A stretch of 64,000 nt of DNA, taken from NCBI GenBank assembly GCA_046155885.1, contig JBJXFU010000119.1:12701-76700 (forward strand). The letters run 5' to 3'. Both the position numbers and the translations under genes were made by a program. This document shows, one piece after another, positions 25,558 through 37,237 of the stretch. Source of the DNA: JAOADN01 sp046155885. GTDB taxonomy: Bacteria > Pseudomonadota > Alphaproteobacteria > Rhodobacterales > Rhodobacteraceae. How positions within the stretch are numbered: the first letter of the stretch is position 1; each line of letters begins with the position of its first letter. Under the pieces are notes generated by a model. It saw nothing but the letters and a program-made list of their open reading frames with translations, had not been told where the DNA came from and searched no databases.

Positions 25558-25586
25558 GCCGGTCCGGGTTGAAGGCCCGGGCCGGC
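25558..25586 (+). promoter_or_regulatory. Stable hairpin between dnaK and dnaJ
   Basis: An 11-bp stem (25558-25568 with 25576-25586, one G-T wobble) closes a 7-base loop in the 74-base dnaK-dnaJ gap. No T-run follows. It could lower read-through or protect the dnaK message 3' end, giving more DnaK than DnaJ. Confidence 0.6.
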
Positions 25587-25612
25587 TCTGCTGTTCCCGG
25601 GGGAACTGACGG

Positions 25613-26755
25613 ATGGCGAAGCGCGATTTCTATGAGGTGCTGGGCGTCCAGCGGGGCGCCTCGGCCGAGGACATCAAGAAGGCCTACCGCACCAAAGCCA
25701 AGGAGCTGCATCCGGACCGGAACCAGGACGACCCCAAGGCCGAGGCGCAGTTCAAGGAAATCAACGAGGCCTATGAAGTCCTGAAGGACGAACAGAAGAA
25801 GGCCGCCTACGACCGCTTTGGCCATCAGGCCTTCGATGGGGGCATGGGTGGCGGCGGACCTCGCGGCGGTTTCCAGCAGGGCGACTTCGCCAGCGCGTTC
25901 TCAGATGTGTTCGAGGACCTGTTTGGCGATTTCATGGGCCAGCGCGGCGGCGGCGGACGGGCGCGCGCGGCGCGCGGCTCGGACCTTCGCTACAACCTGC
26001 GCGTGACGCTTGAGGAAGCTTATCGCGGTTCGCAGAAGTCGATTTCCGTGCCGACCTCGGTCACCTGCGGCTCTTGCCACGGCACCGGTGCCGAAGGTGG
26101 CTCCGAACCCGTCACCTGCCCGACCTGTTCCGGCATGGGCAAGGTCCGCGCCCAGCAGGGCTTCTTCACGGTCGAACGCACCTGCCCGACCTGCGGCGGC
26201 GCCGGGCAGACCGTGAAGAACCCCTGCAAAACCTGTGGCGGCGCCGGACGAACCGAGAAAGAGCGCCAGCTTGCCGTGAACATTCCCGCCGGGGTCGAAA
26301 CCGGCACCCGCATCCGCCTCGCGGGCGAAGGCGAGGCCGGCCTGCGCGGCGGCCCGACCGGCGATCTCTACATCTTTATCGAAGTGAAAGAGCACGCACT
26401 TTTCCAGCGCGACGGGGTAAATCTGTACTGCCGCATTCCGGTGGCGATGACCACCGCGGCGATGGGCGGCGAGGTCGAGGTGCCGACGATCGACGGCGGC
26501 AAGGCGCGCGTGAAGGTACCGCCGGGAAGCCAGACCGGCAAACAGATGCGGCTGCGCGGCAAGGGAATGCCGGCGCTTCGCGGCACCGGCATGGGCGACA
26601 TGCTGATCGAACTCGGCGTTGAGACACCGGTGAACCTCACGGCTCGGCAGAAAGAGCTTCTGCGCGAGTTCGAGCGCCTCAGCGAAGAGAACAACCCCGA
26701 AGAGGCATCGTTCTTTTCCAAGGTGCGGAACTTCTGGGACGGGATGAAGGGCTGA
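25613..26755 (+). CDS. dnaJ: Chaperone DnaJ (Hsp40)
   Basis: This is the co-chaperone that delivers substrates to DnaK and stimulates its ATPase. The J domain has the HPD triad in KELHPDRNQDD. A Gly-rich region follows, then four zinc-finger repeats (CGSCHGTG, CPTCSGMG, CPTCGGAG, CKTCGGAG) and the C-terminal substrate domain. The length of 380 is typical. It is co-transcribed with dnaK across a hairpin-containing gap. Confidence 0.98.
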   Translation: MAKRDFYEVLGVQRGASAEDIKKAYRTKAKELHPDRNQDDPKAEAQFKEINEAYEVLKDEQKKAAYDRFGHQAFDGGMGGGGPRGGFQQGDFASAFSDVFEDLFGDFMGQRGGGGRARAARGSDLRYNLRVTLEEAYRGSQKSISVPTSVTCGSCHGTGAEGGSEPVTCPTCSGMGKVRAQQGFFTVERTCPTCGGAGQTVKNPCKTCGGAGRTEKERQLAVNIPAGVETGTRIRLAGEGEAGLRGGPTGDLYIFIEVKEHALFQRDGVNLYCRIPVAMTTAAMGGEVEVPTIDGGKARVKVPPGSQTGKQMRLRGKGMPALRGTGMGDMLIELGVETPVNLTARQKELLREFERLSEENNPEEASFFSKVRNFWDGMKG

Positions 26756-26871
26756 GGTCCGCGCAAAGGGTGCTTTGCCCCCGCCGCCCTGCGGGCGACT
26801 CCCCCGGATGTTTCGGCCAGGGCGAAGACTCGTTAGGGTTTGATTAACCTTGATTGCGGAGCCTGTCCGGT

Positions 26872-27639
26872 ATGAGGACAGAGCCTTCGGACTTTTCGGA
26901 ATCGCCCCGGCTTTTCGGGGATGACGAAGCGCCCGTGCTGCCGATCCCGGAAGGGGACCGGCTCCCTTCCTACATCGTCGATCACCGGGCGCGGCTGCGC
27001 CAGCGCTTCGCCGAAGGCGGCGCGGCGGCGATGCCCGACTATGAACTCCTTGAGCTGATCCTTTTCTCTGCTATCCCGCGACAGGATGTGAAACCGCTGG
27101 CGCGCCGGATGATCGACAGCTTCGGCGATCTCGGCGGGGTCCTTTCGGCACCCGTCGCACGGCTTTCCGAGGTGAAGGGCGTGGGCGGCGCGGTCATCCT
27201 GGCGGTGAAGCTGCACGAGGCGGTGGCGCACCGAACGGCCCGGGCGCGGGTATTGAACCGCCCGGTCCTGTCGTCCTGGGACGCGCTTCTGACCTATTGC
27301 CATACCGCGATGGCGCACCGTGAAACCGAACAGTTCCGCATCCTGTTCCTCGACCACAAGAACGTGCTGATCGCCGACGAGGAGCAGGCCCGGGGAACCG
27401 TCGATCATGTGCCGGTCTATCCCCGGGAGGTGGTCAAGCGTGCTCTGGACCTGAACGCGAGCGCCGTGATCCTGGTCCACAACCACCCCTCGGGCGACCC
27501 AACGCCGTCGCAGTCCGACATCGCCGTGACGCGCCAGGTCGAGGAAGCGGGGCGGATTCTTGGCATCACGGTCCACGATCACATCATCGTCGGACGGTCG
27601 CGCGAGCTGAGCTTCCGTGCAGCAGGGATACTTCAGTAG
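26872..27639 (+). CDS. radC: RadC family protein (JAB/MPN domain)
   Basis: This is a 255-residue protein named for DNA repair, although its biochemical role is unsettled. The N-terminal helix-hairpin-helix region (LSEVKGVGGAVILAVKLHEA) precedes the MPN(+) metalloprotease-like domain with HNHPSGDPTPSQSD, the JAMM zinc motif. The start is the ATG at 26872; a TTG six codons earlier is also possible. It is convergent with the exported protein gene that follows. Confidence 0.92.
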   Translation: MRTEPSDFSESPRLFGDDEAPVLPIPEGDRLPSYIVDHRARLRQRFAEGGAAAMPDYELLELILFSAIPRQDVKPLARRMIDSFGDLGGVLSAPVARLSEVKGVGGAVILAVKLHEAVAHRTARARVLNRPVLSSWDALLTYCHTAMAHRETEQFRILFLDHKNVLIADEEQARGTVDHVPVYPREVVKRALDLNASAVILVHNHPSGDPTPSQSDIAVTRQVEEAGRILGITVHDHIIVGRSRELSFRAAGILQ

Positions 27640-27654
27640 CCGGAGACCGTGGGC

Positions 27655-28668
27655 TCAGTTACTCGCGACGCTTAAAGGCAGAGTCGGCGCCGTCGTATCG
27701 ACGTTTATGACGACATAGCCGCCCGCTCCGTCGCAGTCCGGCATCCGAAGGCTGACCGGCAGGGCCGACGCCCCCGGACGAAGCACTTCGCCCGCAATTT
27801 CGCGCCCGCAGGTCGCGGAAGTGACTTCGGAGGAAACCTCGGCGGCAAGCGAGCTCAACTCGCCCGCGCCCGAATAGACCAGCGCCAGCTTCGGCCAGGC
27901 GAGCGACGGATCGCCGAGGGAAAGCACGCCACCAAGCCCCGGCTCCGGCTCCGAAGCGGCCGACACATGCCCATCCTCGCCCCAGGCGGCCCCGTTCTCG
28001 AACACGTCGAGCTGCAACCTCTGGGTGCCGGTCCATTGAACGGCGATCCGGCGCATTGTAAGGACGTCCGGAACCGCGATCTGGCCGGAGGCGGCGGTGC
28101 CGTCCGGAAATGCGACCGTCACATCCGCCAGGGCGGCAAATGCGGGAACGTCGAGCCGAAGCGACCCGTCACGGCCGGCGAGCGTATCGAAGACAAGGCC
28201 AGCCGCCGAAACCTCGGCCCTCGCCCCGGGCTGGCACGGAGCGGCGACAGTAACGCCGATCATCCCGCCGGGCTTGGCGGTCAGCGTCAGGGCCGGGTCG
28301 GAACAGGCAAGACCGAACGCCGAATACCGCACGTCCGCCGCCGTCTGCCTTCGCGCGTAACCGCGCTCGACCCGGATCATCCGCGGAGCGAGGGCCATGC
28401 CGGAAGCGAGCGCAGGAATCGTGGTATCGGGAAGATCGGGAAGCTTTGGGATCGCCGTGTCCTGCGGACCGGCCGAAACCGGAACGATCGAGGTCTGGTC
28501 GAGGGTGGCCTTCGCCAGCGGTACCGGGGCCGCCACCGAAGCGGTGGAGACGTCGCTTCCGGGAAGGAACCGGGCCGAAATCGCGCCGCCGTTCTGCATA
28601 AGATGCCCCGTCGCGGCAGCGAGGAAAAAAGTTGTCCCGGCGGTCAGTATCCGGCGCTTGATCTGCAT
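27655..28668 (-). CDS. Exported hypothetical protein upstream of secA
   Basis: This is a 337-residue protein that begins MQIKRRILTAGTTFFLAAATG, a signal peptide or membrane anchor. A Pro/Ala/Thr-rich linker (residues about 40-90) follows, then a region of short beta-like stretches with three or four cysteines (GLACSDPAL, AAPCQPGARA, SATCGREIAG, RMPDCDGAGG) that could form disulfides in the periplasm. Homologues in Rhodobacterales are often labelled translocase because of the secA neighbour, but nothing here resembles a translocation motor. The function is unknown. The start follows AGAGGG. Confidence 0.7.
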   Translation of the reverse strand: MQIKRRILTAGTTFFLAAATGHLMQNGGAISARFLPGSDVSTASVAAPVPLAKATLDQTSIVPVSAGPQDTAIPKLPDLPDTTIPALASGMALAPRMIRVERGYARRQTAADVRYSAFGLACSDPALTLTAKPGGMIGVTVAAPCQPGARAEVSAAGLVFDTLAGRDGSLRLDVPAFAALADVTVAFPDGTAASGQIAVPDVLTMRRIAVQWTGTQRLQLDVFENGAAWGEDGHVSAASEPEPGLGGVLSLGDPSLAWPKLALVYSGAGELSSLAAEVSSEVTSATCGREIAGEVLRPGASALPVSLRMPDCDGAGGYVVINVDTTAPTLPLSVASN

Positions 28669-28724
28669 GGCCAACCCTCTGCATCGGATTTCCCCGGGTG
28701 GGACGCTAGGTGCCGATTCGGGCG

Positions 28725-28745
28725 GACACATGGCCGACATGTGTC
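28725..28745. promoter_or_regulatory. Perfect 8-bp inverted repeat upstream of the exported protein gene
   Basis: GACACATG, five bases (GCCGA), then CATGTGTC form a 21-bp dyad about 57 bases upstream of the ATG at 28668. This is a typical operator geometry for a dimeric regulator; an RNA hairpin in the leader is the alternative. The rest of the 210-base gap to secA shows no gene. Confidence 0.5.
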
Positions 28746-28878
28746 ATTGTGCACGGAACCGCGATCAAACACCCCGCCGGCAGCCCTAATCCGGGGCGGC
28801 TTGGCCGCTCGTCCGCCCGCCCCGCGCCCGGAGTTCGCTTGCCTTTGGCCGGGGCCGGGCCAGGCCGCCTTGCGCTGG

Positions 28879-31569
<2,691 letters not shown>

Positions 31570-31767
31570 GCTTTCTCCGCGAGGCGTCATTTGACGGTTT
31601 CTTGTGAAAGGCGGCCTTGCCCACCTTCCGCGCCGTGCCTAGAAGGGCAGCGAACCAAGGGCGCGCGCGCAGACTGGCCTTCGAAGACGCACCGCGATGT
31701 AAGTGCCTGCCGCACCCGTGTCAACGCCGCCCGTCCGGGGTTCGGCCCCAGTCAGGAGTTACGCCAG

Positions 31768-32616
31768 ATGACCCGCTTACCGTCGCTTGTGGGCGCAGCC
31801 ATGCTTTTCGCCGCCTCCGCGCTTGCCGCGCTTGCGGAAGAACCGACCGCCGCCACGGTCGTCGCGAAAGTGAACAGCACCGAGATCACGCTCGGCCAGA
31901 TGATTTCCGTCCGCGAGTCGCTGCCGCAGAAGTACCTGACTCTGCCGGATGACGTTCTTTTCAAGGGTGTGCTCGACCAGATCATCCAGCAGACCGTGCT
32001 GGCCCAGAAGGCCGAGGGCGCCCTTACTGAAGCGCAGCGGCTGGAGCTTGAACAGCAGCGGCGCGGCTACCTGGCGAACGTCACGCTGACCGCTGCGGTG
32101 GACGCGGCCGTCACGGAAGAGGCTGTGAAGAAGGCCTATGACGAAACCTATGGCAGCGCCGCGCCGGCATCCGAATTCCATGCCGCGCACATCCTCGTGA
32201 AGACCGAGGACGAGGCGAAAAAAATCAAGGAAGATCTCGATGCCGGAGGCGATTTCGCCGAGATCGCAAAGAGGTCCTCCGGCGATCCGGGTTCGGCGCA
32301 AAGCGGCGGCGACCTTGGCTGGTTCGGCGCGGGCATCATGGTGGAACCGTTCGAAAAAGCGGTGACCGCGCTGAAGCCCGGCGAAACTTCGGCCCCGGTC
32401 GAAACGCAGTTCGGCTTCCACATCATCCGCCTGATCGAAACCCGGGCAGCCGCCGCGCTCACGCTTGAGGAAAAGCGCGACGAGATCGTGGCCGGGCTTC
32501 AGCAGAAGGCGGTCGAGAACGAAGTGAAGTCCCTGACCGAGGCGGCCAGCGTGGAACGCATGGATGAAGGCATCGATCCGGCGGTCCTGAAGAAGGCCGA
32601 GCTGATCGGGAAGTGA
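31768..32616 (+). CDS. Exported parvulin-type peptidyl-prolyl isomerase
   Basis: This is a 282-residue periplasmic folding factor. It has a signal peptide (LVGAAMLFAASALAALAEEP), a SurA/PrsA-like N-terminal helical region (residues about 30-130), and a rotamase domain that starts at FHAAHILVKTEDEAKKIKED and includes DLGWFGAGIMVEPFE and FGFHIIRLIE. It probably helps outer-membrane or exported proteins fold after Sec export, consistent with divergent secA. It precedes argJ by 26 bases on the same strand, so they may be co-transcribed. Confidence 0.9.
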   Translation: MTRLPSLVGAAMLFAASALAALAEEPTAATVVAKVNSTEITLGQMISVRESLPQKYLTLPDDVLFKGVLDQIIQQTVLAQKAEGALTEAQRLELEQQRRGYLANVTLTAAVDAAVTEEAVKKAYDETYGSAAPASEFHAAHILVKTEDEAKKIKEDLDAGGDFAEIAKRSSGDPGSAQSGGDLGWFGAGIMVEPFEKAVTALKPGETSAPVETQFGFHIIRLIETRAAAALTLEEKRDEIVAGLQQKAVENEVKSLTEAASVERMDEGIDPAVLKKAELIGK

Positions 32617-32642
32617 ATGTTCGGGAAGAGGGCGGCTGAGAA

Positions 32643-33980
32643 ATGGCGGGCAAGGAAAAGGACTGGAAGGCCGAGGCGAAGAAGCTGCGCGAGAAGCTGA
32701 AAAGGCTGCGCGGAAAGGCTGCGGCGGTCGCCGCAAAGGCAAAGTCCGTATCGCCGCTTGCCCCGGCCGCCTTCCCGGCGCTTCCCGCGATAGCGGGGGC
32801 CGAGTTCGCGGCTGTCGCGGCAGGCGTCCGCTATGCTGGGCGCACGGATGTGATGCTGGTGCGCCTCGCCCCCGGCGCCACAGTTGCCGGCGCCTTCACC
32901 CGGTCATCGACCCGCTCGGCATGCGTACGCGATTGCGAGGCGAAACTGGCGGGGAAGGCCGATCCGGGTGCCGGAGCGGCGATCGTCGTCAATTCGGGCA
33001 ACTCGAACGCCTTTACCGGAAAGGCCGGCGAAGCATCGGTCGCTTCTATCTCGGGGGCGGTGGCGGCGGCATTGGGCATTCCGACCGGGCGGGTGTTTTC
33101 GTCCTCGACCGGAGTGATCGGTGAGCCGATGGCGCATGACCGAATCGTTGCCAGGGTGCCCGAACTTACCGCCGCCCTGGATGCAGGCGGGATGGAGATG
33201 GCCGCCCGCGCGATCATGACCACCGATACCTTTCCCAAGGCCTCGACAGTCGAGATCGCCGGCGAAGGCGGGCCGATCCGCATCGCCGGTATCGCGAAAG
33301 GCTCGGGAATGATTGCCCCCGACATGGCAACAATGCTGGTCTACATCTTCACCGACGCGGCGATCCCGCAGCAGCTTCTGCAGAAGATGCTGTCCCGCCA
33401 TATGGACACGACCTTCAACGCGATCACCGTGGACAGCGACACCTCGACCTCCGACACGCTGATACTCGCCGCCACCGGCCAGGGCCCCGCGGCCCCGATA
33501 ACCTCGGCCTCTGGACCGGTCGCGAAGGCCTTCGAAGCGGGGCTTGCGAAGGTGATGCTGGATCTCGCCCACCAGGTCGTCCGCGACGGCGAGGGCGCCA
33601 CTAGGTTCGTCGAGGTCGCCGTGACGGGGGCAAGATCCGATGCTGACGCCCGCAAAGTGGCCCTGGCCATTGCAAATTCGCCGCTGGTCAAGACCGCCAT
33701 CGCCGGCCAAGACCCGAACTGGGGCCGCATCGTCGCCGCTATCGGCAAGTCCGGCGCCGAGGCCGACCGCGACCGCCTGACCATCCGCTTCGGCGAAATA
33801 CTTGTCGCCGAAAAGGGCTGGCGCGCGCCGTCCTACACGGAAGAGGCGGGCGCGGTATATATGATGGGCGCAGAGCTTCGTCTGGGGGTTGACCTCGGCC
33901 TTGGGCGCGGGAAGCGAACCGTCTGGACCTGCGACCTGACCCACCGCTACATCGACATCAACGCGGATTACCGCTCTTGA
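32643..33980 (+). CDS. argJ: Bifunctional glutamate N-acetyltransferase/ornithine acetyltransferase
   Basis: This enzyme transfers acetyl from N-acetylornithine to glutamate in the arginine cycle. The self-cleavage site with the catalytic Thr is in KGSGMIAPDMATMLVYIFTD near residue 230, so the precursor splits into alpha and beta chains. The 445-residue length includes a Lys/Ala-rich N-terminal extension of about 40 residues (MAGKEKDWKAEAKKLREKLK) ahead of the usual start region VSPLAPAAFPALP; the extension appears to be a lineage feature of unknown use. argG, a later step, is also in the window. Confidence 0.95.
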   Translation: MAGKEKDWKAEAKKLREKLKRLRGKAAAVAAKAKSVSPLAPAAFPALPAIAGAEFAAVAAGVRYAGRTDVMLVRLAPGATVAGAFTRSSTRSACVRDCEAKLAGKADPGAGAAIVVNSGNSNAFTGKAGEASVASISGAVAAALGIPTGRVFSSSTGVIGEPMAHDRIVARVPELTAALDAGGMEMAARAIMTTDTFPKASTVEIAGEGGPIRIAGIAKGSGMIAPDMATMLVYIFTDAAIPQQLLQKMLSRHMDTTFNAITVDSDTSTSDTLILAATGQGPAAPITSASGPVAKAFEAGLAKVMLDLAHQVVRDGEGATRFVEVAVTGARSDADARKVALAIANSPLVKTAIAGQDPNWGRIVAAIGKSGAEADRDRLTIRFGEILVAEKGWRAPSYTEEAGAVYMMGAELRLGVDLGLGRGKRTVWTCDLTHRYIDINADYRS

Positions 33981-34375
33981 AGATGGTGCTGGTGGCGGCG
34001 GTCGCGCTGATCGACGCGGACGGTCGGGTTCTTCTGGCCCAGCGCCCCGAAGGGCGGGCGATGGCCGGGCTGTGGGAGTTCCCCGGCGGAAAGATCGAAT
34101 CGGGGGAAACGCCCGAGGCGGCGCTGATCCGCGAGTTGGCTGAGGAACTTGGGATCGGAACCTGGAAAAGCTGCCTTGCTCCCCTCAGTTTCGCTAGCCA
34201 CGGCTATCCTGACTTTCACCTTCTCATGCCGCTTTTCGCCTGCCGCCGTTGGGAAGGCACGCCCGCCGCCCGAGAAGGCCAGAAACTCGCCTGGGTCCGG
34301 CCGCGCGACCTTCGCCTTTACCCGATGCCGCCCGCCGACTTGCCGCTGATCCCTGTTCTTCGCGACTGGCTCTGA
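33977..34375 (+). CDS. mutT: 8-oxo-dGTP diphosphatase (MutT family)
   Basis: This is a 132-residue Nudix hydrolase that cleans oxidised dGTP from the nucleotide pool. The Nudix box is intact: GGKIESGETPEAALIRELAEELG follows the G-x5-E-x7-R-E-x-x-E-E-x-G pattern. The chain starts MKMVLVAAVALID; the TTG at 33977 overlaps the argJ stop by 4 bases (TTGA), and an ATG two codons later is the alternative. Coupling to argJ is seen in related genomes. Confidence 0.9.
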   Translation: MKMVLVAAVALIDADGRVLLAQRPEGRAMAGLWEFPGGKIESGETPEAALIRELAEELGIGTWKSCLAPLSFASHGYPDFHLLMPLFACRRWEGTPAAREGQKLAWVRPRDLRLYPMPPADLPLIPVLRDWL

Positions 34376-34456
34376 CCTTTCCGGCCGGACCCGCGCGCCT
34401 TTTTGCCGACGGGAAATCGCGCTTCGCGAATATTGTTTCCAAATCCGATGGTCTAT

Positions 34457-34470
34457 GTCACTAATGTGAC
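34457..34470. promoter_or_regulatory. Short dyad upstream of the 45-residue gene
   Basis: GTCAC, four bases (TAAT), GTGAC forms a small inverted repeat 70-84 bases upstream of the start at 34541, in an AT-richer gap that should carry the promoter. A -10-like TACATT is at 34504. Regulator unknown. Confidence 0.35.
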
Positions 34471-34540
34471 CGTCGGGTTTGTGAATCGTAAAGATGCGCG
34501 GCCTACATTGATAGCAGCCCTGGATTTGGGGAGGTTTGGG

Positions 34541-34678
34541 ATGCTGCGAACGATCATCTTGGGCAGTTGCGTGTCCGTGCAAGGCACGTTCGAACGGCAG
34601 CTCGACAACGGAAAGATCGTCGTACGGGTGGGCAACCGCCTGTTCGAGGGAACCCCCGTTCTGAAAAAGGCCGCCTGA
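34541..34678 (+). CDS. Conserved small protein, 45 residues
   Basis: This is a microprotein of unknown function. It reads MLRTIILGSCVSVQGTFERQ and then a short, basic, beta-rich tail (GKIVVRVGNRLFEGTPVLKK). The start is supported by a strong GGGGAGG seven bases before the ATG. The N-terminal 12 residues are hydrophobic with one cysteine but too short to be certain of a membrane anchor. The stop codon lies within a strong terminator hairpin, so the message is monocistronic. I believe similar proteins occur in other Rhodobacteraceae, but that is from memory, not from a search. Confidence 0.7.
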   Translation: MLRTIILGSCVSVQGTFERQLDNGKIVVRVGNRLFEGTPVLKKAA

Positions 34679-34691
34679 ACGGGCGGCTTTT
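34666..34691. terminator. Bidirectional intrinsic terminator
   Basis: GGCCGCC pairs with GGCGGC(T) around TGAACG, with A-runs on the left and T-runs on the right. It ends the 45-residue gene on the plus strand and the infB transcript on the minus strand. The hairpin includes the TGA stop of the small gene. Confidence 0.8.
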
Positions 34692-34711
34692 GGGCTTTTC
34701 CTACCGGAGAC

Positions 34712-37237
34712 CTACGCCAGCTTGCGCTGGACTTCCTCCCGCTCGAAAATCTCGATGACATCGCCCTGGCGGATATCGTCGTAGTTCTCGAAGGCCATCC
34801 CGCATTCCTGCCCGGACTGGACCTCTTTCACTTCGTCCTTGAAACGCTTGAGCGTCTTCAGCGTGCCTTCGTGAATCACAACGTTGTCGCGCAGAAGCCG
34901 CACGCCCGCTGAACGGCGCGCCACGCCTTCGGTGACCAGACACCCGGCAACCTTGCCGACGTTCGAAACCTTGAACACTTCCTTGATCTCGGCATAGCCG
35001 ATGAAGGTTTCGCGCACTTCCTTCTTCAGAAGGCCCGAGGCCGCCGCATGGATGTCGTTCACCAGATCGTAAATGATGGAATAATAGCGGATCTCGACTC
35101 CCTTCTGGTTCGCCGTCGCCCGTGCCGGCGCGTTCGCCCTCACGTTGAACCCGATGACCGGCGCCCGCGAGGCCTCGGCCAAGCCGATATCGCTTTCGGT
35201 GATCGCCCCGACCCCGGAGTGCAGCACCCGGACCCGCACTTCGTCGTTTCCGATTTTTTCCATGGCCTGAACAATCGCCTCAGCCGAACCTTGGACGTCG
35301 GCCTTCACGACGATCGGCAGCTCAGTCACCGATTCATCGGCCCGGGCCTTTGCCATCAGCTGCTCCAGCGTCGTCGCAGCGCCCGCCGCCGCGCGTTTGT
35401 CGCGCGCAGCCTTTGCCCGGTAGTCGGCGATCTCGCGCGCCTGCGCCTCGGTTTCGACGACGTTCAGCACGTCGCCCGCCTCGGGCGTCGCGGTAAGGCC
35501 AAGCACCTCGACCGGAACCGACGGCCCGGCCTCGGCCAGCCTTTCGCCCTTGTCGTTCATCAGCGCACGGACTTTGCCCCAGACCTCGCCCACGACGAAA
35601 ATGTCGCCCTGGCGCAGCGTACCGTTCTGCACCAGCACGGTCGCCACCGGACCGCGGCCCACGTCGAGCTTCGCCTCGATCACCGCGCCCGTGGCCGCCC
35701 GGTCCGGATTGGCCTTCAACTCCAGAATCTCGGCCTGAAGTGAAATCGCTTCGAGGAGGGTGTCGAGCCCCTTGCCCGTCACCGCCGAAACCTCGACGTC
35801 CTGCACCTCGCCTGACATCTGCTCCACGACAACTTCGTGCTGCAGAAGGTCTGTCCTGACCTTCTGCGGATTGGCCGACGGCTTGTCGACCTTGTTGATC
35901 GCCACGATCATCGGCACTTTCGCCGCCTTGGCATGGGCTATCGCCTCGACGGTCTGCGGCATGACCGCATCGTCGGCCGCCACGACCAGGATGACGATAT
36001 CGGTAACCTGCGCGCCCCGTGCCCGCATCGAGGTAAAGGCCGCATGGCCCGGCGTGTCGAGGAAGGTGACGATCCCGCTGCCGGTCTTCACCTGATAGGC
36101 GCCGATGTGCTGAGTGATCCCACCCGCTTCGCCCGACACAACGTTGGTCTTGCGGATCGCGTCAAGAAGCGATGTCTTGCCGTGGTCGACATGGCCCATG
36201 ATCGTCACGACCGGCGGACGCGGCCGCAGCGTTTCGGGCGCGTCGCCGACGGCGCCGATGACCTGCTCGACGTCGGCGTCGGAAACCCGGACCGCGTGGT
36301 GACCGAACTCCTCGATTACAAGTTCGGCCGTGTCGGCGTCGATGGTCTGGTTCATGGTGACCATCATTCCCATCTTCATCAGCGACTTGACCACATCGGC
36401 CGCGCGCTCGGCCATGCGGTTGGCAAGCTCCTGCACGACGATGGTTTCGGGCAGCTGCACGTCGCGCACCTGCTTTTCGGCCCGCATGGCAAGGCCGAGC
36501 GCCTTAGCGCGCGCCTTTTCCTGCTTGCGCTTCATCGCGGCGAGCGACCGCTGACGGCCGCCCTCTCCGTCCAGCGCCTCGGTCAGCGTCAGCTTGCCGG
36601 TACGGCGGCTTTCGTCGCGCGCGGCTTTCGCGCGGTTGTCACGGTCGGCCACGCGGTCGTCGCGTTCCCGGTCGGTCTTGCGGGGCCCGCCGACAGGTAC
36701 GCCCTTGGTCGCAGCGCGCGTCGCGGCGGCTTCCGCGGCGGCCGGATCGGCCTTCACAGTGGGGGCGCCGGCGGGCTTGCGCACTTCTTCCTTGCGCTTC
36801 TCGCGCGCCTCGGTCTCGCGCACCTTGCGCGCCTCTTCCTCGGCCTTCATGCGCAGCGCCTCTTCGCGCTCGCGCTCCTCGCGTTCCTTGGCTTCGATCT
36901 CGACCCGGCGGCGGGCGCGATCTTCCTCTCGGGCGCGCTCGTCGGCATCGCGCTGGGCGGATTCGACCACCTCGCGGGCACGAGCGGCCTGCAGCGCCTT
37001 CATGCGCCGCTCCATTTCGGCATCCGATATCCCGGCCGGGCGGCGCGCCGGGTCGCTTGAAACGGACGTCGGGCCACCGGGTTTGGCCAGCGGCGCCACG
37101 GGCTTCTGCGGCACGACCACGCGCTTGCGCTTGGTCTCGACCAGAACGGCGTGGGTGCGCCCGTGGCTGAAGCTCTGCTTCACCTGACCCGAGCGTCCGC
37201 CCAGTCCGAGGGGTTTCTTGTCGCCCGTATCCGTCAT
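34712..37237 (-). CDS. infB: Translation initiation factor IF-2
   Basis: This is the GTPase that places initiator tRNA on the ribosome. The 841-residue protein has a long charged N-terminal region (residues about 60-240, rich in Glu/Arg/Lys), then the G domain with GHVDHGKTSLLDAI, FLDTPGHAAFTSM and VAINKVDKP, and domains III-IV to the end. The ATG overlaps the stop of the YlxR gene (ATGA). It is the last gene of the rimP-nusA-ylxR-infB operon; rbfA and truB are not adjacent here because a terminator follows. Confidence 0.98.
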   Translation of the reverse strand: MTDTGDKKPLGLGGRSGQVKQSFSHGRTHAVLVETKRKRVVVPQKPVAPLAKPGGPTSVSSDPARRPAGISDAEMERRMKALQAARAREVVESAQRDADERAREEDRARRRVEIEAKEREEREREEALRMKAEEEARKVRETEAREKRKEEVRKPAGAPTVKADPAAAEAAATRAATKGVPVGGPRKTDRERDDRVADRDNRAKAARDESRRTGKLTLTEALDGEGGRQRSLAAMKRKQEKARAKALGLAMRAEKQVRDVQLPETIVVQELANRMAERAADVVKSLMKMGMMVTMNQTIDADTAELVIEEFGHHAVRVSDADVEQVIGAVGDAPETLRPRPPVVTIMGHVDHGKTSLLDAIRKTNVVSGEAGGITQHIGAYQVKTGSGIVTFLDTPGHAAFTSMRARGAQVTDIVILVVAADDAVMPQTVEAIAHAKAAKVPMIVAINKVDKPSANPQKVRTDLLQHEVVVEQMSGEVQDVEVSAVTGKGLDTLLEAISLQAEILELKANPDRAATGAVIEAKLDVGRGPVATVLVQNGTLRQGDIFVVGEVWGKVRALMNDKGERLAEAGPSVPVEVLGLTATPEAGDVLNVVETEAQAREIADYRAKAARDKRAAAGAATTLEQLMAKARADESVTELPIVVKADVQGSAEAIVQAMEKIGNDEVRVRVLHSGVGAITESDIGLAEASRAPVIGFNVRANAPARATANQKGVEIRYYSIIYDLVNDIHAAASGLLKKEVRETFIGYAEIKEVFKVSNVGKVAGCLVTEGVARRSAGVRLLRDNVVIHEGTLKTLKRFKDEVKEVQSGQECGMAFENYDDIRQGDVIEIFEREEVQRKLA

